DNA of 64,000 nt from AP-15 sp963703855 (GCA_963703855.1 CAVPFW010000011.1:1-64000); one strand, 5' to 3'; positions 9,256 through 19,904 are shown, counted from the stretch's first letter. Made by a program: numbers and translations. The notes: generated by a model not told the origin, from the sequence alone.

Positions 9256-11253
9256 TTAATAGTAGCGAGGGATAGGACCGTTGTGCGGCGTTGCGCGATC
9301 GCTGAGATCGAGCATGATCTCGTCGACGAAACACCATCCCCAGCCTTCGGGTGGGTCATAGCCTTCGACGATTGGATGGCGCGTGGTGTGAAAATGCTTC
9401 GTGGCGTGGCGGTTCGGCGAGTCGTCGCAACAGCCGACATGGCCGCAGGTTCGGCATAGGCGCAGATGCACCCATGGCGAGCCGATCTTCAGGCACTCCT
9501 CGCAGCCGAGCGCGTTTGGCGTCACGTCGCGAATGGCGGCGGCATGGGTGCATTCGTCTGACATCAGTGTCCCCCGATGATTGGCGGGGAGCGCGGCTCT
9601 GTCGCCGACTTCCGCGAGGAAGGCGTGAAGCGCGGCTACCACCTGTGCGCCTTCACCAACTGCAGCGGCTACTCGTTTGACCGATCCCGAGCGTACGTCG
9701 CCGATGGCGAATACGCCTGGCAGGCTGGTTTCAAGCTGCCTGTGGATGTTTGAGCCCGTGCTCACGAAGCCCCTATCATCGAGCGTCACGCCGGACCGCG
9801 ACAACCACCCGGTATTCGGCTCCGCACCGATGAATAAAAACAGGTGGCGGATCGCCCGCCTCACCTCTACACCGGATCGGTGGGAGCGACAGCGGATCGC
9901 TTCGAGAATGCCGTCCTGCCCTTCGAGCGCGGTGACTGCCGTCTGGGTCAGGACCTCGATGTTTGGCCTTGCGGCGATGCGGTCGACGAGATAGCGCGAC
10001 ATGCTGGCATCCAGGCTCGGTCCGCGGACGATCAGCCAGACCTTGGCGACCTGGCTGGACAGATAGACCGCCGCCTGACCCGCGGAATTGCCCCCGCCCA
10101 CCAGCGCCACTTCCTGCCCCGCGCACAGCCGCCCCTCCAGCGGCGATGCCCAGTAGTGGACGCACGAGCCCTCGAACGACGCGAGATTTTCAACATCGAG
10201 ACGACGATACCGCGCGCCGCTCGCGATGACGACGGCGCGGGCGCGGGCGCGCTCCTGGTTGGCGAGAGTGAGCAAGAAGCGTCCGGCGTCCGAACCGGCC
10301 TGTCTCAGTAAGCTGCCCACTTCATCCGGGATTGCCATTTCGGCTCCGAATTTCAGCGCCTGGCTGTAGGCTCGTCCCATCAAGGCCATGCCGGTGATGC
10401 CGGTCGGAAAGCCCAGATAGTTCTCGATCCGTGCCGACGCACCGGCTTGACCGCCGAAAGCGCGGCAATCGAGCACGAGCACCGACAGACCCTCGGATCC
10501 CGCATAAACCGAGGCGGCAAGACCCGCTGGCCCGGCGCCAACGATGACCACGTCATAAATCTTGTCCGGGTCGATCGGCTTGACGAGGCCGATGCAACGG
10601 GCGAGTTCGACGTCGCTGGGATTGCGCAGCAGCTGTCCGTTGGGACAGACGACGATCGGCAATTCGCGAGAGTCGATGTGGAAGCGCTCGATCAGCGTTT
10701 GCGCACACGGATCCGTTTTTGGGTCCAGCCGCTGGTGCGGATGCCCGTTGCGGGCAAGGAACCCTTCTAGTCGCAGCACGTCGCCGTGATCGGCGCTGCC
10801 TACGATCACGGGCCCGCCGGCACCCACATCGAGAAGGCTGACACGGCGCAGGATCAAAGCGCGCATGATGCGCTCGCCCAGTTCGGCCTCTTCCACCAGG
10901 AGATCGCGCAGCCTGCGCGGCGGAATGACGAGCGCCTCGACTGCTTCCTTGGCGTAGGCATCGACCAAGGACGGGCGGCCGGATAGCTGAGCCAACTCAC
11001 CCATGAACGAGCCCGGACCATGGGTCACGATGGGTTGGGAATGTCCCAGGCTTCCGCCCTGCATGACTTCGACCTGACCCGACAGGATGACGAAGGCGCC
11101 GGCCGGGATTTCGCCGGTCGCGACGATGCGTTCGCCCGCCCCATAGGATTTGCGCTCGCCGAACCTCGCCAGCCGATCGATTTCCGCCGGCTCCAGCACC
11201 GGGAACATCTGGTCGTGTCGGGCTTCGATGAGCGGATGTACAGAGTGCGGCAT
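9256..11253 (-). CDS. cNMP-binding / thioredoxin-reductase-like FAD oxidoreductase with UBP-type zinc finger
   Basis: The protein of about 665 residues has four parts. Residues 10-130 form a cyclic-nucleotide-binding fold (GAGERIVATGEIPAGAFVI, then GPGSFMGELAQLSG). Residues 135-210 form a small thioredoxin/glutaredoxin-like domain ending in CPNGQLLRNPSD. Residues 220-535 form a TrxB-like FAD/NAD(P)H domain (VVIVGAGPAGLAASVYAGSE, GGGNSAGQAAVYL, PGVFAIGDVRSGSVKR). The last 80 residues form a zinc finger with CEEC, CRTC and paired histidines, as in UBP zinc fingers. The redox CxxC of true thioredoxin reductase is absent (CVHYWAS occupies that place). Start 11253 is preferred over 11313 because the preceding residues look non-conserved. 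Probably a cytoplasmic redox sensor or reductase of unknown partner. Confidence 0.8.
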   Translation of the reverse strand: MPHSVHPLIEARHDQMFPVLEPAEIDRLARFGERKSYGAGERIVATGEIPAGAFVILSGQVEVMQGGSLGHSQPIVTHGPGSFMGELAQLSGRPSLVDAYAKEAVEALVIPPRRLRDLLVEEAELGERIMRALILRRVSLLDVGAGGPVIVGSADHGDVLRLEGFLARNGHPHQRLDPKTDPCAQTLIERFHIDSRELPIVVCPNGQLLRNPSDVELARCIGLVKPIDPDKIYDVVIVGAGPAGLAASVYAGSEGLSVLVLDCRAFGGQAGASARIENYLGFPTGITGMALMGRAYSQALKFGAEMAIPDEVGSLLRQAGSDAGRFLLTLANQERARARAVVIASGARYRRLDVENLASFEGSCVHYWASPLEGRLCAGQEVALVGGGNSAGQAAVYLSSQVAKVWLIVRGPSLDASMSRYLVDRIAARPNIEVLTQTAVTALEGQDGILEAIRCRSHRSGVEVRRAIRHLFLFIGAEPNTGWLSRSGVTLDDRGFVSTGSNIHRQLETSLPGVFAIGDVRSGSVKRVAAAVGEGAQVVAALHAFLAEVGDRAALPANHRGTLMSDECTHAAAIRDVTPNALGCEECLKIGSPWVHLRLCRTCGHVGCCDDSPNRHATKHFHTTRHPIVEGYDPPEGWGWCFVDEIMLDLSDRATPHNGPIPRYY

Positions 11254-11438
11254 GGTTTCGCTCGCGGGCAGGCTAACGCCAGGTGGACCTTGCTGCCAAC
11301 CGTGGTCGATCATCGCAGCTTTGAAACATATGGGTGTTAGGGCTGCGAACTCTTAATTCCCGCACATTGCGGTACGATGCGCCGAGCCCGCTAAAGGACG
11401 TTATGCAACATAAAGAGCCATGAAACGAACCGACAATC

Positions 11439-11666
11439 TTGCCGCCGTCCCGGAGCCTCGTTTCGGCAACCCGCAATCTGGTCGTGCCAGCGGCGATCAC
11501 CGATGCCGGCGAGCATGCCGCGCGCCGCTTCATCGAGTTTTTCGACGCCACCATCCGCAACAAGAACACCCGCATGGCCTATTACCGGGCCGCGTGCCAC
11601 TTCTTCGCCTGGGCCGAGCAGCATCGCATCAGCGAGCTCGCCGACATCGAGATACTTGGGCACGTT
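11439..11666 (+). pseudogene. tyrosine recombinase, N-terminal core-binding fragment
   Basis: The stretch AARRFIEFFDATIRNKNTRM followed by YYRAACHFFAWAEQHRI and ELADIE is the SAM-like core-binding domain found at the N-terminus of tyrosine recombinases. After ADIE the expected continuation is lost and the frame wanders to a stop. No catalytic domain follows. The catalytic half of the same kind of recombinase lies 2.4 kb away in the opposite orientation. The 11667-11883 stretch after it shows nothing I can support. Confidence 0.65.
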
Positions 11667-11883
11667 TGCGGCATAGCTCCTCGATATGTGCTAGGATCGC
11701 CGCTAAAATCGTCTGCGGCGCGGGGTCGGATCACGTTTCCTCCGGTTTCGGTTAGCCAGGCTTGGCATGATCATCACCGGTTTCATTGCCACTGTTGCTC
11801 TTGTTGCGCGAGGCGCGTCGGGCGGACCCGCGGCCGATGACTAGCCGCGGCGCTGGGCGGCGATCATTGCGAAAGCGCGGGCG

Positions 11884-13416
11884 GTGAGGGGAGAAACGGC
11901 GCCGCCGGTCGCTAATCGTGGGGCGATGACTGCGACGATCATCTGCGCGTGTGTCATGCAGGGGGTCGACACGACGATCGCCAATGTCGCCTTGCCGCAC
12001 ATCCAGGGCAGCATGTCGGCGTCGCAGGACCAGATCTCCTGGGTATTGACGTCCTACATCGTTTCCTCGGCGATCATGATGCCGCTAACCGGCTGGCTCG
12101 CCGGCCGCTTTGGCGTCAAATACATCTTTCTCGCCTCGGTCATCGGGTTCACGCTCGCCTCGGCCTTATGCGGTGCCGCGACCAGCCTTTCCCAACTCGT
12201 GCTCTACCGCGTGCTGCAAGGTGTGTGCGGTGCCGGGCTGGTGCCGCTGGGGCAGGCGACGCTGTTTACGGTCTATCCGCGCGAGCGGCACGGCCACGCG
12301 ATGGCGATCTTCAGCACCGGGGCGATGATGGGGCCGATCATCGGCCCGACCCTCGGCGGCTGGCTGACCGAGAACCTCGATTGGCGCTGGTGCTTCTACA
12401 TCAACCTGCCGGTAGGCGCGCTGTGCGCGCTCGGCATCTTCGTCTTCATCCGCCCATCCCGCGCTCTGCGGCGTGAGCAGTTCGATATGCTTGGCTTTGC
12501 GATGCTGAGTATCGCAGTCGGCTCGTTGCAGTTGATGCTCGACCGCGGCCAGATCAAGGACTGGTTCCACTCGACCGAAATTTGGGCCGAGGCGACGATC
12601 GCGGCATTGTGTTTCTATCTGTTGGTCGTTCACACCCTGACGGCTGGCGAGCGCTCGTTTTTAAATTGAGAGTTATTGAAGAGCCCGAATTTTGTCGCCG
12701 GAAGCTTGCTGATGTTCGGGGTCGGCATGATCCTCAGCGGCACCCTTGCGCTGATGCCGTCGATGATGCAGGTGCTGATGAACTACCCGGTGTTTGACGC
12801 CGGATGGATGATGGTGCCGCGCGGGGTCGGCACGATGCTGGCGATGTTTGTTGTCGCCCGAATGATCAACCGGGTCGACAATCGCCTGTTCATCCTGGCC
12901 GGGTTCCTGATGACCGCGGCCTCGTTGTGGCAGATGACCGGGTTTTCGCTGTACATGGGGTCGGGACCGATCTTGTTCGCTGGGTTTGCCCAGGGCTTCG
13001 GGCTCGGCTGCACCTTTGTGCCGCTCAACCTTCTCGCCCTGTCGGGCTTGCCGCATCATATCCTGACCCAGGGAACCGCGATCCGCGCGCTGATGCGCAT
13101 GCTCGGCGGCAGCATCGGCATCGCCATCCTCGAAACGCAGCTCACCCAGAACACCCAGATCGTTCATTCCCGCCTGGTCGAGCACCTGCGCCCGGACAAC
13201 CCGCTGGCCCAGTTCCCGTACCTGTCCGCGCCGTTCAGTCTAACCACCCCTTCGGGGATCGCCGCGCTCAATCAGGAGGTCACCCGACAGGCCGCGATGG
13301 TCGCCTATAACGACGATTTCGCGCTGATGCTGATAGTCATCCTCGCCTCCTTGCCGTTATTGCTGCTGGTCCGCGTTGCGCGCCGGCAGCCGATGACGGC
13401 GGCGGCGGACGATTAG
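11884..13416 (+). pseudogene. DHA2-family MFS multidrug exporter (EmrB/QacA type) with an in-frame TGA
   Basis: One continuous frame encodes about 510 residues, broken only by a TGA at 12667-12669. The first part shows QGVDTTIANVALPHIQGSMS and WVLTSYIVSSAIMMPLTGWL (DHA2 signatures), motif C around GPTLGGWLTENLDWRWCFYI, and ends SFLN. The second part resumes at once with ELLKSPNFVAGSLLMFG and carries the remaining membrane segments. The expected residue at the stop is Arg, so a CGA-to-TGA change explains it. Fourteen transmembrane segments are expected for the whole. No EmrA-type membrane fusion partner is next to it. Start is a GTG at 11884 or ATG at 11926. Non-functional unless the stop is suppressed or is a sequence error. 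Confidence 0.8.
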
Positions 13417-14046
13417 GGGGAAATTAGTTCGGGGCCTTCGCTGGCGAGGCGGCGGCAGCGTACCCGTAAATCATCGGATCATTTTGCGCTTATCTTCTGC
13501 ACGAAAAACCCCCTTTGTTATCAAGGCTCCTATTTTCTGAGCGATAGCGGCTCAAGGCGCAAAACCCTGAGCCCCGTCGAAGAAGCGTATCTGGTGGTCC
13601 TAATAGGTGGTTTGAGGTTCCGTCAGATACAGCATGTCAGCGACTTCTCCGAGGGTCTGATTGCATCGCCAAGCATCCGCGACAGGTGTCGCCCCGTCAT
13701 CCAAGCGGCTTCCTGGCGCAAGTTTCATGGGTATACCCCCGTAGTCGCTGTGAACTTTGTCCAGGACGAGTTTGTATATCGCGATGTGGTGGATCGCCGC
13801 CCCCACGAATATCGCATATACACTGGACGATGGAGAGGGATTCAAACCTCGGTACTCCCGCAAGGGGGATAATGCGTGTCGAGTCGGTCTCACCGTGAAT
13901 TCGAAGGCCGCAAGACGCCATCAAGCGTCGGCGCGCGCGGAACTATCCCGTGCTGTTCAACCTCCGCCGCTTCTCGCGCCGCATCCCTGTCGATGAGTAG
14001 ATTCCGAGCCTATCCGGGACGGGCAATTGGCGATCATTTTAAGCGT
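13417..14046. other. 630-bp non-coding stretch with relic features
   Basis: No convincing gene. The first 150 bp are comparatively AT-rich. A reverse-strand open frame at 13600-13893 could give a peptide of about 40 residues from an ATG near 13730 (MKLAPGSRLDD) but has no recognisable family. A tRNA-like 3' relic lies at 13832-13870. The last part precedes the Crp-like regulator and may hold its promoter; I cannot place a -35/-10 pair confidently. Confidence 0.3.
13832..13870 (-). pseudogene. tRNA-Ser-like 3' relic
   Basis: Read on the reverse strand, CCCCCTTGCGGGAGTACC resembles the long variable arm of a class II tRNA, followed by GAGGTTTGAATCCCTCTCC as T-arm and start of the acceptor 3' strand. 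Upstream bases do not give a clean D-arm or anticodon arm. It is the third Ser-tRNA-like remnant in the first 14 kb. Confidence 0.3.
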
Positions 14047-14763
14047 ATGAGCGGCCTATCATATTGGCCCCGCAACCGGCTTCTACTCGCCCTGCCATCC
14101 CCCGATCTCGAACAACTTATGCCGGAGCTTGAACAGATACGCTGCGAACGCGGGCAGGTCCTGATGGACGCTGATAGTCCGCTCGACCATGTATTCTTCC
14201 CCGACAGCGGTGTCGTCTCGGTAGTGGCGGTTTATGAGGACGGTAATATCATTGAGATGGCAACGATCGGGAGGGAGGGCTGCACTTCTGTGCAAGCCAT
14301 CTTTGGTGCCGAGATTTCCTCCGTCCGGCTTCTCGTTCAGATCCCGGGGGGCGCAGTAAAGATGCCGCGCGCGGTGTTCACACGAGCCATGGGGTCGATG
14401 CCGTCGTTCCGAAGCCTCATGTACGCTTATGCCCAAGCCTTTCTCGAGCAGGTCCTGGTGTCGGTAGCGTGCAACGGGGCGCACAGCCTCAAGCAGCGGC
14501 TAGCGCGCTGGCTGCTCACGATGCGTGACCGCGGTGACGATGACGCTCTGCTGATCACTCAGAACCTGCTCGCCGAAATGCTGGGCGTCCAGAGGCCAAC
14601 CGTCACCAATGCTGCCCGGGAGTTGGAGCGTGCCGGTTTGATTGCACGCGGCCGACGGCAAGTCACATTGCTCGATCGGCCGGGCCTCGTGCGGGAATCT
14701 TGCGAATGTTATCTGTTGGTGCGGGCGCGCGTCGCCTCTCACCTGCCCAAAACGTACGAGTAA
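14047..14763 (+). CDS. Crp/Fnr-family transcriptional regulator
   Basis: The 238-residue protein from ATG 14047 has an N-terminal cyclic-nucleotide-binding-type beta roll (residues 20-130, with DADSPLDHVFFPDSGVVSVV and EMATIGREGCTSV). The C-terminal winged helix-turn-helix (residues 165-215) contains LLAEMLGVQRPTVTNAAREL as recognition region. No Fnr-type N-terminal cysteine cluster is seen, so it does not look like an Fe-S oxygen sensor. Upstream codons in frame are not family-like, supporting this start. It lies 166 bp ahead of the giant sensor kinase on the same strand and may act in the same response. Confidence 0.85.
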   Translation: MSGLSYWPRNRLLLALPSPDLEQLMPELEQIRCERGQVLMDADSPLDHVFFPDSGVVSVVAVYEDGNIIEMATIGREGCTSVQAIFGAEISSVRLLVQIPGGAVKMPRAVFTRAMGSMPSFRSLMYAYAQAFLEQVLVSVACNGAHSLKQRLARWLLTMRDRGDDDALLITQNLLAEMLGVQRPTVTNAARELERAGLIARGRRQVTLLDRPGLVRESCECYLLVRARVASHLPKTYE

Positions 14764-14929
14764 AAAGCGAGTCCGCACCGGTTCGGTAATGTAGGTTACC
14801 GACAACATCCCCTCGACGGGCTCACAATCAAGGCTAGCCGGAGGCCGACGTGCGCTCTCCGGCGAGGTTTAGATGTATCGCATATCGGTTGCTGAACGAT
14901 GTCTTTGTGCGATGCCGAAGGACGTTGCT

Positions 14930-17900
14930 ATGAAAGGACAGAGCCCGCCCCAGGCCGGAGCGGCTCGCCCGCAGCCGAGCCGGCGTTCGTCGCCAAGGCG
15001 GGGCTCGCCGCATGCGGCTGACACTTTCCCGGTTGTCGGACTGGGCGCCTCCGCAGGCGGCCTCGACGCTTTCCGCAGGCTGCTCGCGGTGCTCCCTGGC
15101 GGCACCGGCATGGCCTTCATCCTGATCCAGCATCTCGATCCGACCCATGCCAGCATGATGGTCGATCTGCTGGCAGGCCATACGCCGCTGATGGTCCAGC
15201 AGGCAGCGGACGGGATGCCGATCGAGCCCGAGCATGTCTATCTCATTCCGCCCGGTGCCTATCTGTCGATCCGCGCCGGTGCCTTGCGCCTGTCGCAACC
15301 GCGCGAGCGTCACGGCGCGCGGCTGCCGTTCGACTTCTTTCTGCGCTCATTGGCTGAAGAGCTCGGCGAACGCGCGATCTGCGTCATTCTCTCGGGCACC
15401 GGCAGCGACGGCAGCCTGGGGCTGAAGGCGGTCAAGGAGAAGGGCGGGCTCGTCATCGCGCAGGAGCCGGGCGAGGCCGAGTATGACGGCATGCCGCGTA
15501 GCGCGATCATGACCGGGGCCGTGGATCTGGTGCTGCCGGTAGCTGAGATTCCCGGAATCCTCACCAAATACCATCGGCGGACGGGACTGGCGTCGGACGA
15601 TGATCCCCCGGATCTGTTCGCCGAGATCGTCGATCTTCTGCGCAGGAAGACGGCGCACGATTTCGCGCTCTACAAGCCAGGCACATTGTTGCGCCGGATC
15701 GAGCGGCGCATGACGCTGGCGGGTGCCGACGACAGTGCCCGGTATCTCGATATGCTGCGGCAGAATCCGGCTGAGCTCGAGCTACTGGCTAAGGAACTAT
15801 TGATCAACGTTACCAGCTTCTTCCGCGACCCGAAGGCCTTCGAATTGCTGGCGGAAGAGGTGATTCCCGATCTCGTCCGCCGGCACCCGGCGGACCGGCC
15901 GCTGCGGACCTGGGTCGCCGGCTGCAGCACCGGCGAGGAGACCTATTCCCTCGCCATGCTCTTTCTCGAGGAGATCGCGGCGGCGAAGCGGAACATCAAG
16001 CTGCAGGTCTTTGCCTCCGATGTCGACGAGGATGCGGTCGCTCTCGCCCGCGAGGGACGCTATCCGGAAGCGATCGCGGCGGATGTGTCACCGGCGCGGC
16101 TCGCCCGCTTCTTTACGCAAGAGGAGCATGGCTATCGGGTGATGCCCGAGTTGCGGGCGGTGGTGGTGTTCACGGCCCAGGACGTGCTGGCCGATCCGCC
16201 GTTTTCGCGCCTCGACCTGATCTCGTGCCGTAACCTGCTGATCTATTTGCGCTCCGAGGCGCAGGAAAAGGTCCTCCTGCTGTTCCATTTCGCGCTAAGC
16301 GAGCGCGGCATTCTGATGCTCGGCGGCTCCGAGACGGTGGGCAGTCTCGAGGACCGTTTCGAGCCGATCTCGAAGACGCAGCGGATCTATCGGCAGATCG
16401 GCCGCAGCCGGCCCGGTGAAATCGATTTTCCGATCGGCTCGGGCGGAGCCGCACGAGCGATTTGGCCAGCAGGGCCGCACCCGGCAACCGCGCGGGGCAT
16501 CAGCGCCAGCGACCTCACCAACCGGCTGCTGATCGAGACCTATGCGCCGGCTTCGGTCCTGATCAATCGCAAGCACGAGTGTCTCTATTACTCAGGGCCA
16601 ACCGACCGCTATTTGCAAGTGGCCGCGGGCGAGCCCAGCCGCGATCTGCTCGCCATGGCGCGCGACGGCCTGCGCAACAAGCTCAGGGCGGCGGTCCAAC
16701 AGGCGAGCCGGGAGCGTGCGCACACGACTGCGACCGGCGCGCGGGCGAGCTACGGCGGCGTTGCTGCCGCGGTCCGCATCGAGGTCCATCCGGTGCTGAG
16801 CGAAGGCGACGAGCTGCTGCTGGTCAGCTTCTTCGACGAGCCCGTGCGCGAGCAGAAGTCGGGACCGAGCGGTTGAGCCGGCGGATGACCTCTCGCGGGT
16901 CGCCGAGCTCGAGCGGGAACTCGACGCCACTCGCAAGGAGCTGGAGAGCGCCATCCACGACCTCGAGATCGCCAACGAGGAGCAGAAGGCGATCAACCAG
17001 GAAGCCATGTCGGCGAACGAGGAGTTCCAGTCGACGAACGAAGAGTTGATGACCTCGCGGGAGGAATTGCAATCGCTCAACGAAGAGCTTACCGCCCTCA
17101 ACAGCCAGCTTCAGGAGACGCTCGAACGCCAGCGCAGCACATCCAATGATCTGCAGAACATCCTGGACAGCTCCGGGGTGGCGACCCTGTTCCTGGACAG
17201 CGCGCTCAACATCCGCTTCTTCACGCCGGCGGCGAAGTCGCTGTTCCGGGTCATCGCCACCGACATCGGCCGGCCGCTCGCCGATCTCACCCCGCTCGCC
17301 GCCGACCGCGATCTCCTCACCGATGCCCGCGCGGTGCTCACCAGCTTTGCGCCGGTGGGGCGCGAGGTCGAAACCGAAGGCGGCGGCTGGTACGTCCGCC
17401 GCATCCTGCCTTACCGCACCCAGGACAACCGGATCGACGGGGTGGTCATTACCTTCGCCGACATCTCCGAGATCAAGGCGGCGGAACGCGAGATCCGGGC
17501 GGCGCGGGCCTATTCCGACAGCATCATCGACACGATCCGCCAGCCGCTGGTCGTGCTCGACGAGGAATGGCGGGTGGTCTCCGCCAACCGTTCCTTTTAC
17601 CGGATCTTCGCGCTCGCCCGCGAGGAAACCGTCGGCGAGCCGCTGAAGCTCGCCGGCGATGGCGGCTTGGAAATCCCCGGGGTGCGCACCTTCCTGGAGC
17701 GGGTCCAAGCCGAGCCCGCTCCGATCGAGGATTACGAGGTCGAGATCGAGCTCCCGCTGCTCGGGCTGCGGCTTCTGCTGCTGAATGCCCGGGAGATCCG
17801 CGACGGGCCGCTGGGCGGACGCAAGATCCTGCTGGCGATCGACGACATCACTGAACGCCAGCAAGCGACCGAGGCGTTGGAGGACGCCAAGCGGGAGGCC

Positions 17901-19691
17901 GAGCAGGCCAATCTCGGCAAGTCGCGGTTTCTTGCCGCCGCCAGCCACGATCTGCGCCAGCCGTTGCAGACGATCAGCCTGCTGCATGAAATATTGGCGA
18001 AGAAGGTCGAGGACGAAGCCACCTTGCGGCTGGTCGGCAGGCTCGACGAGACCGTGAGCTCGATGTCGAGCATGCTGGACACGCTGCTCGACATCAACCA
18101 GCTCGAGGCCGGGATCGTCCGCCGGGAGATGGTCGATTTCCCGATCAATGCCGTGCTCGATCAGTTGCGCACGCAATTCACCTTTCACGCGGCGGCGAAT
18201 CGCCTCGGCTGGCGCGTCATCCCGTGCAGCCTCAGCGCGCGCAGCGATCCGCGCCTGCTCGAGCAGATGATCCGCAATCTGCTGTCGAACGCGGTGAAAT
18301 ACACCAATAAGGGCAAGATCCTGCTGGGCTGCCGGCGGCGCGGCGACAAGCTGCGCATCGAAGTCTGGGACACCGGGATCGGCATTCCCGAAGAGCAGCT
18401 CCAGGCGATTTTCGGGGAGTTCCATCAGCTCGACAATCCGGCGCGCGAGCGCAGCAAAGGCCTCGGCCTCGGCCTCGCCATCGTCGAGCGCCTGGCAAAC
18501 CTGCTGGGCCACACTGTCGATGTTCGATCCCGTCGGGGCAAGGGCTCGGTCTTCGCCGTAGAGGTGCCGCTCGGTCAAGACGCGCCGCAATGGCGGCCTC
18601 GCCCCGTGTGGCACGAGGCAATGGAAAGCGCACATCAGAGCGGCGCAATCCTGATCGTCGAGGACGATCCTTCGGTGCGCGAGATGCTGGCACTCCTGCT
18701 CGACGGCGAGGGTCATCTCACGACGACCGTCGAGGATGGGAGAAAGGCGCTGGAGCTGGCGGCGCGAGGGGCGATGCGCCTGGACCTTGTCGTCGCCGAC
18801 TACAACCTGCCGAAGGGTCTGAATGGCTTGCAGGTCGTCGCCGGCTTGCGGCAGTCGCTCGGTCGCGAGGTCCCGGCTGTCATCCTGACCGGCGACATCT
18901 CGACCTCCGCCTTGCGGGAGATCGCCCAGGGGGGGCACTTGCACCTGAACAAGCCGGTGAAGGCGAGGGAGCTGATAGACCTGATCCGGCGGTGCCTCGC
19001 AGATTTGCCGCCGCCGGCGCAACCGAACACCCGGCTGCCCGCCGAAGCGACCGGCGATAGCCCGCGACCGCCAACCCTCTTCGTGGTCGATGACGACAGC
19101 GCGGTGCGCGAGGCGTTGCGCGATCTGCTCCAGCAAGACGGACGGACGGTTGAGATCTACGCCAGTTCCGAGGCGTTCCTCGACGCCTACGGTCCTGGCC
19201 GCGAAGGATGCCTCCTGGTCGATGCCCAGATGCCCGGTATGGGCGGGGTCGCGCTGCTGCGGCGGCTCAAAAGCGAGGGAACTCGGCTGCCAGCCATCAT
19301 GATCACCGGCCAGGGCGACGTGCCGATGGCAGTCGAGGCGATGAGGGCCGGGGCTGCGGATTTTATCGAAAAGCCGATCCGCCGCGACGAACTGTTCGCC
19401 AGCATCGAGCGCGCCCTGGAACAGACCCGGGATTCGGCCAAGTTGTCGGTTCGGCGGGAGGCTGCAGCAACGCGCCTCGCCGGTCTGACCGCGCGCCAGC
19501 GTCAGGTCATGGAGCTGGTGCTCGCCGGCCATCCCAGCAAGAACATCGCCGCGGACCTCGGCATCAGCCAGCGCACGGTCGAGAACCATCGCGCCGCTGT
19601 CATGAAGAAGACCGGCTCCCACTCGCTTTCGGCGCTGATCCGCTTGGCGCTCGCCGCCGACCCGGGCACCACGCCACAACCTCTCGGCTGA
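14930..19691 (+). CDS. CheB-CheR-PAS hybrid histidine kinase with two receivers and HTH (single-base frameshift)
   Basis: Together about 1,585 residues. Start 14930 is chosen for GAAGGA upstream. Part 1 (to 16876): CheB methylesterase with Ser in VVGLGASAGGLDAF (residue 41), His in QHLDPTH and Asp in SGTGSDGSLG; then CheR methyltransferase with VAGCSTGEETYSLAM and CRNLLIYL. The frame changes by +1 near 16855-16876. Part 2 opens with a coiled coil (ELERELDATRKELESAIHDL), then two PAS-like domains, a HisKA domain with the phospho-His codon at 17946 (AASHDLRQPLQ), an ATPase domain (NLLSNAVKYT, DTGIGIPEEQ, GLGLGLAIVERL), a receiver (VVADYNLP), a FixJ-like receiver (VDAQMPGMGG) and a LuxR/FixJ helix-turn-helix (LTARQRQVMELVLAG). 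No transmembrane segment is visible, so it should be cytoplasmic. CheB/CheR/PAS fusions are known; the terminal DNA-binding domain makes it a complete pathway in one chain. The frameshift may be real or an error. Confidence 0.8.
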
Positions 19692-19904
19692 CCCGAGAGC
19701 ACGGCGCGGCTGGTCGAGAGGCTCTTGCACCGATTTGCTGCCGGACCTCCCATCGTGCTCAGCCGGCCTCGCTTCCGGCGCCAAATCACAGGCGTCGAAT
19801 ACGCCGGACGTGTCGAATTAGGTAAATTCCGAGGCTGGTGGCGTAGTTGTCCCGCACCCAAGTTCAGAGGGGCAGTTCCCCGATACAATGTTTTGGAGGA
19901 AGTT

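Noticed and set aside
11255..11275. Fourth copy of the palindromic repeat upstream of the redox gene
   Set aside because: Only TTCGC and GGGCAGGCT match and the left arm is missing; too weak to separate from chance in GC-rich DNA.
13600..13893. Reverse-strand protein gene of 97 codons
   Set aside because: It runs across the tRNA-like relic and has no recognisable domain; at most a 40-residue peptide could start inside it.
16824..19784. Long reverse-strand open frame (986 codons) opposite the kinase
   Set aside because: It mirrors the codon pattern of the forward gene; its translation is Arg/Gln/Asp-rich low-complexity sequence without domains.
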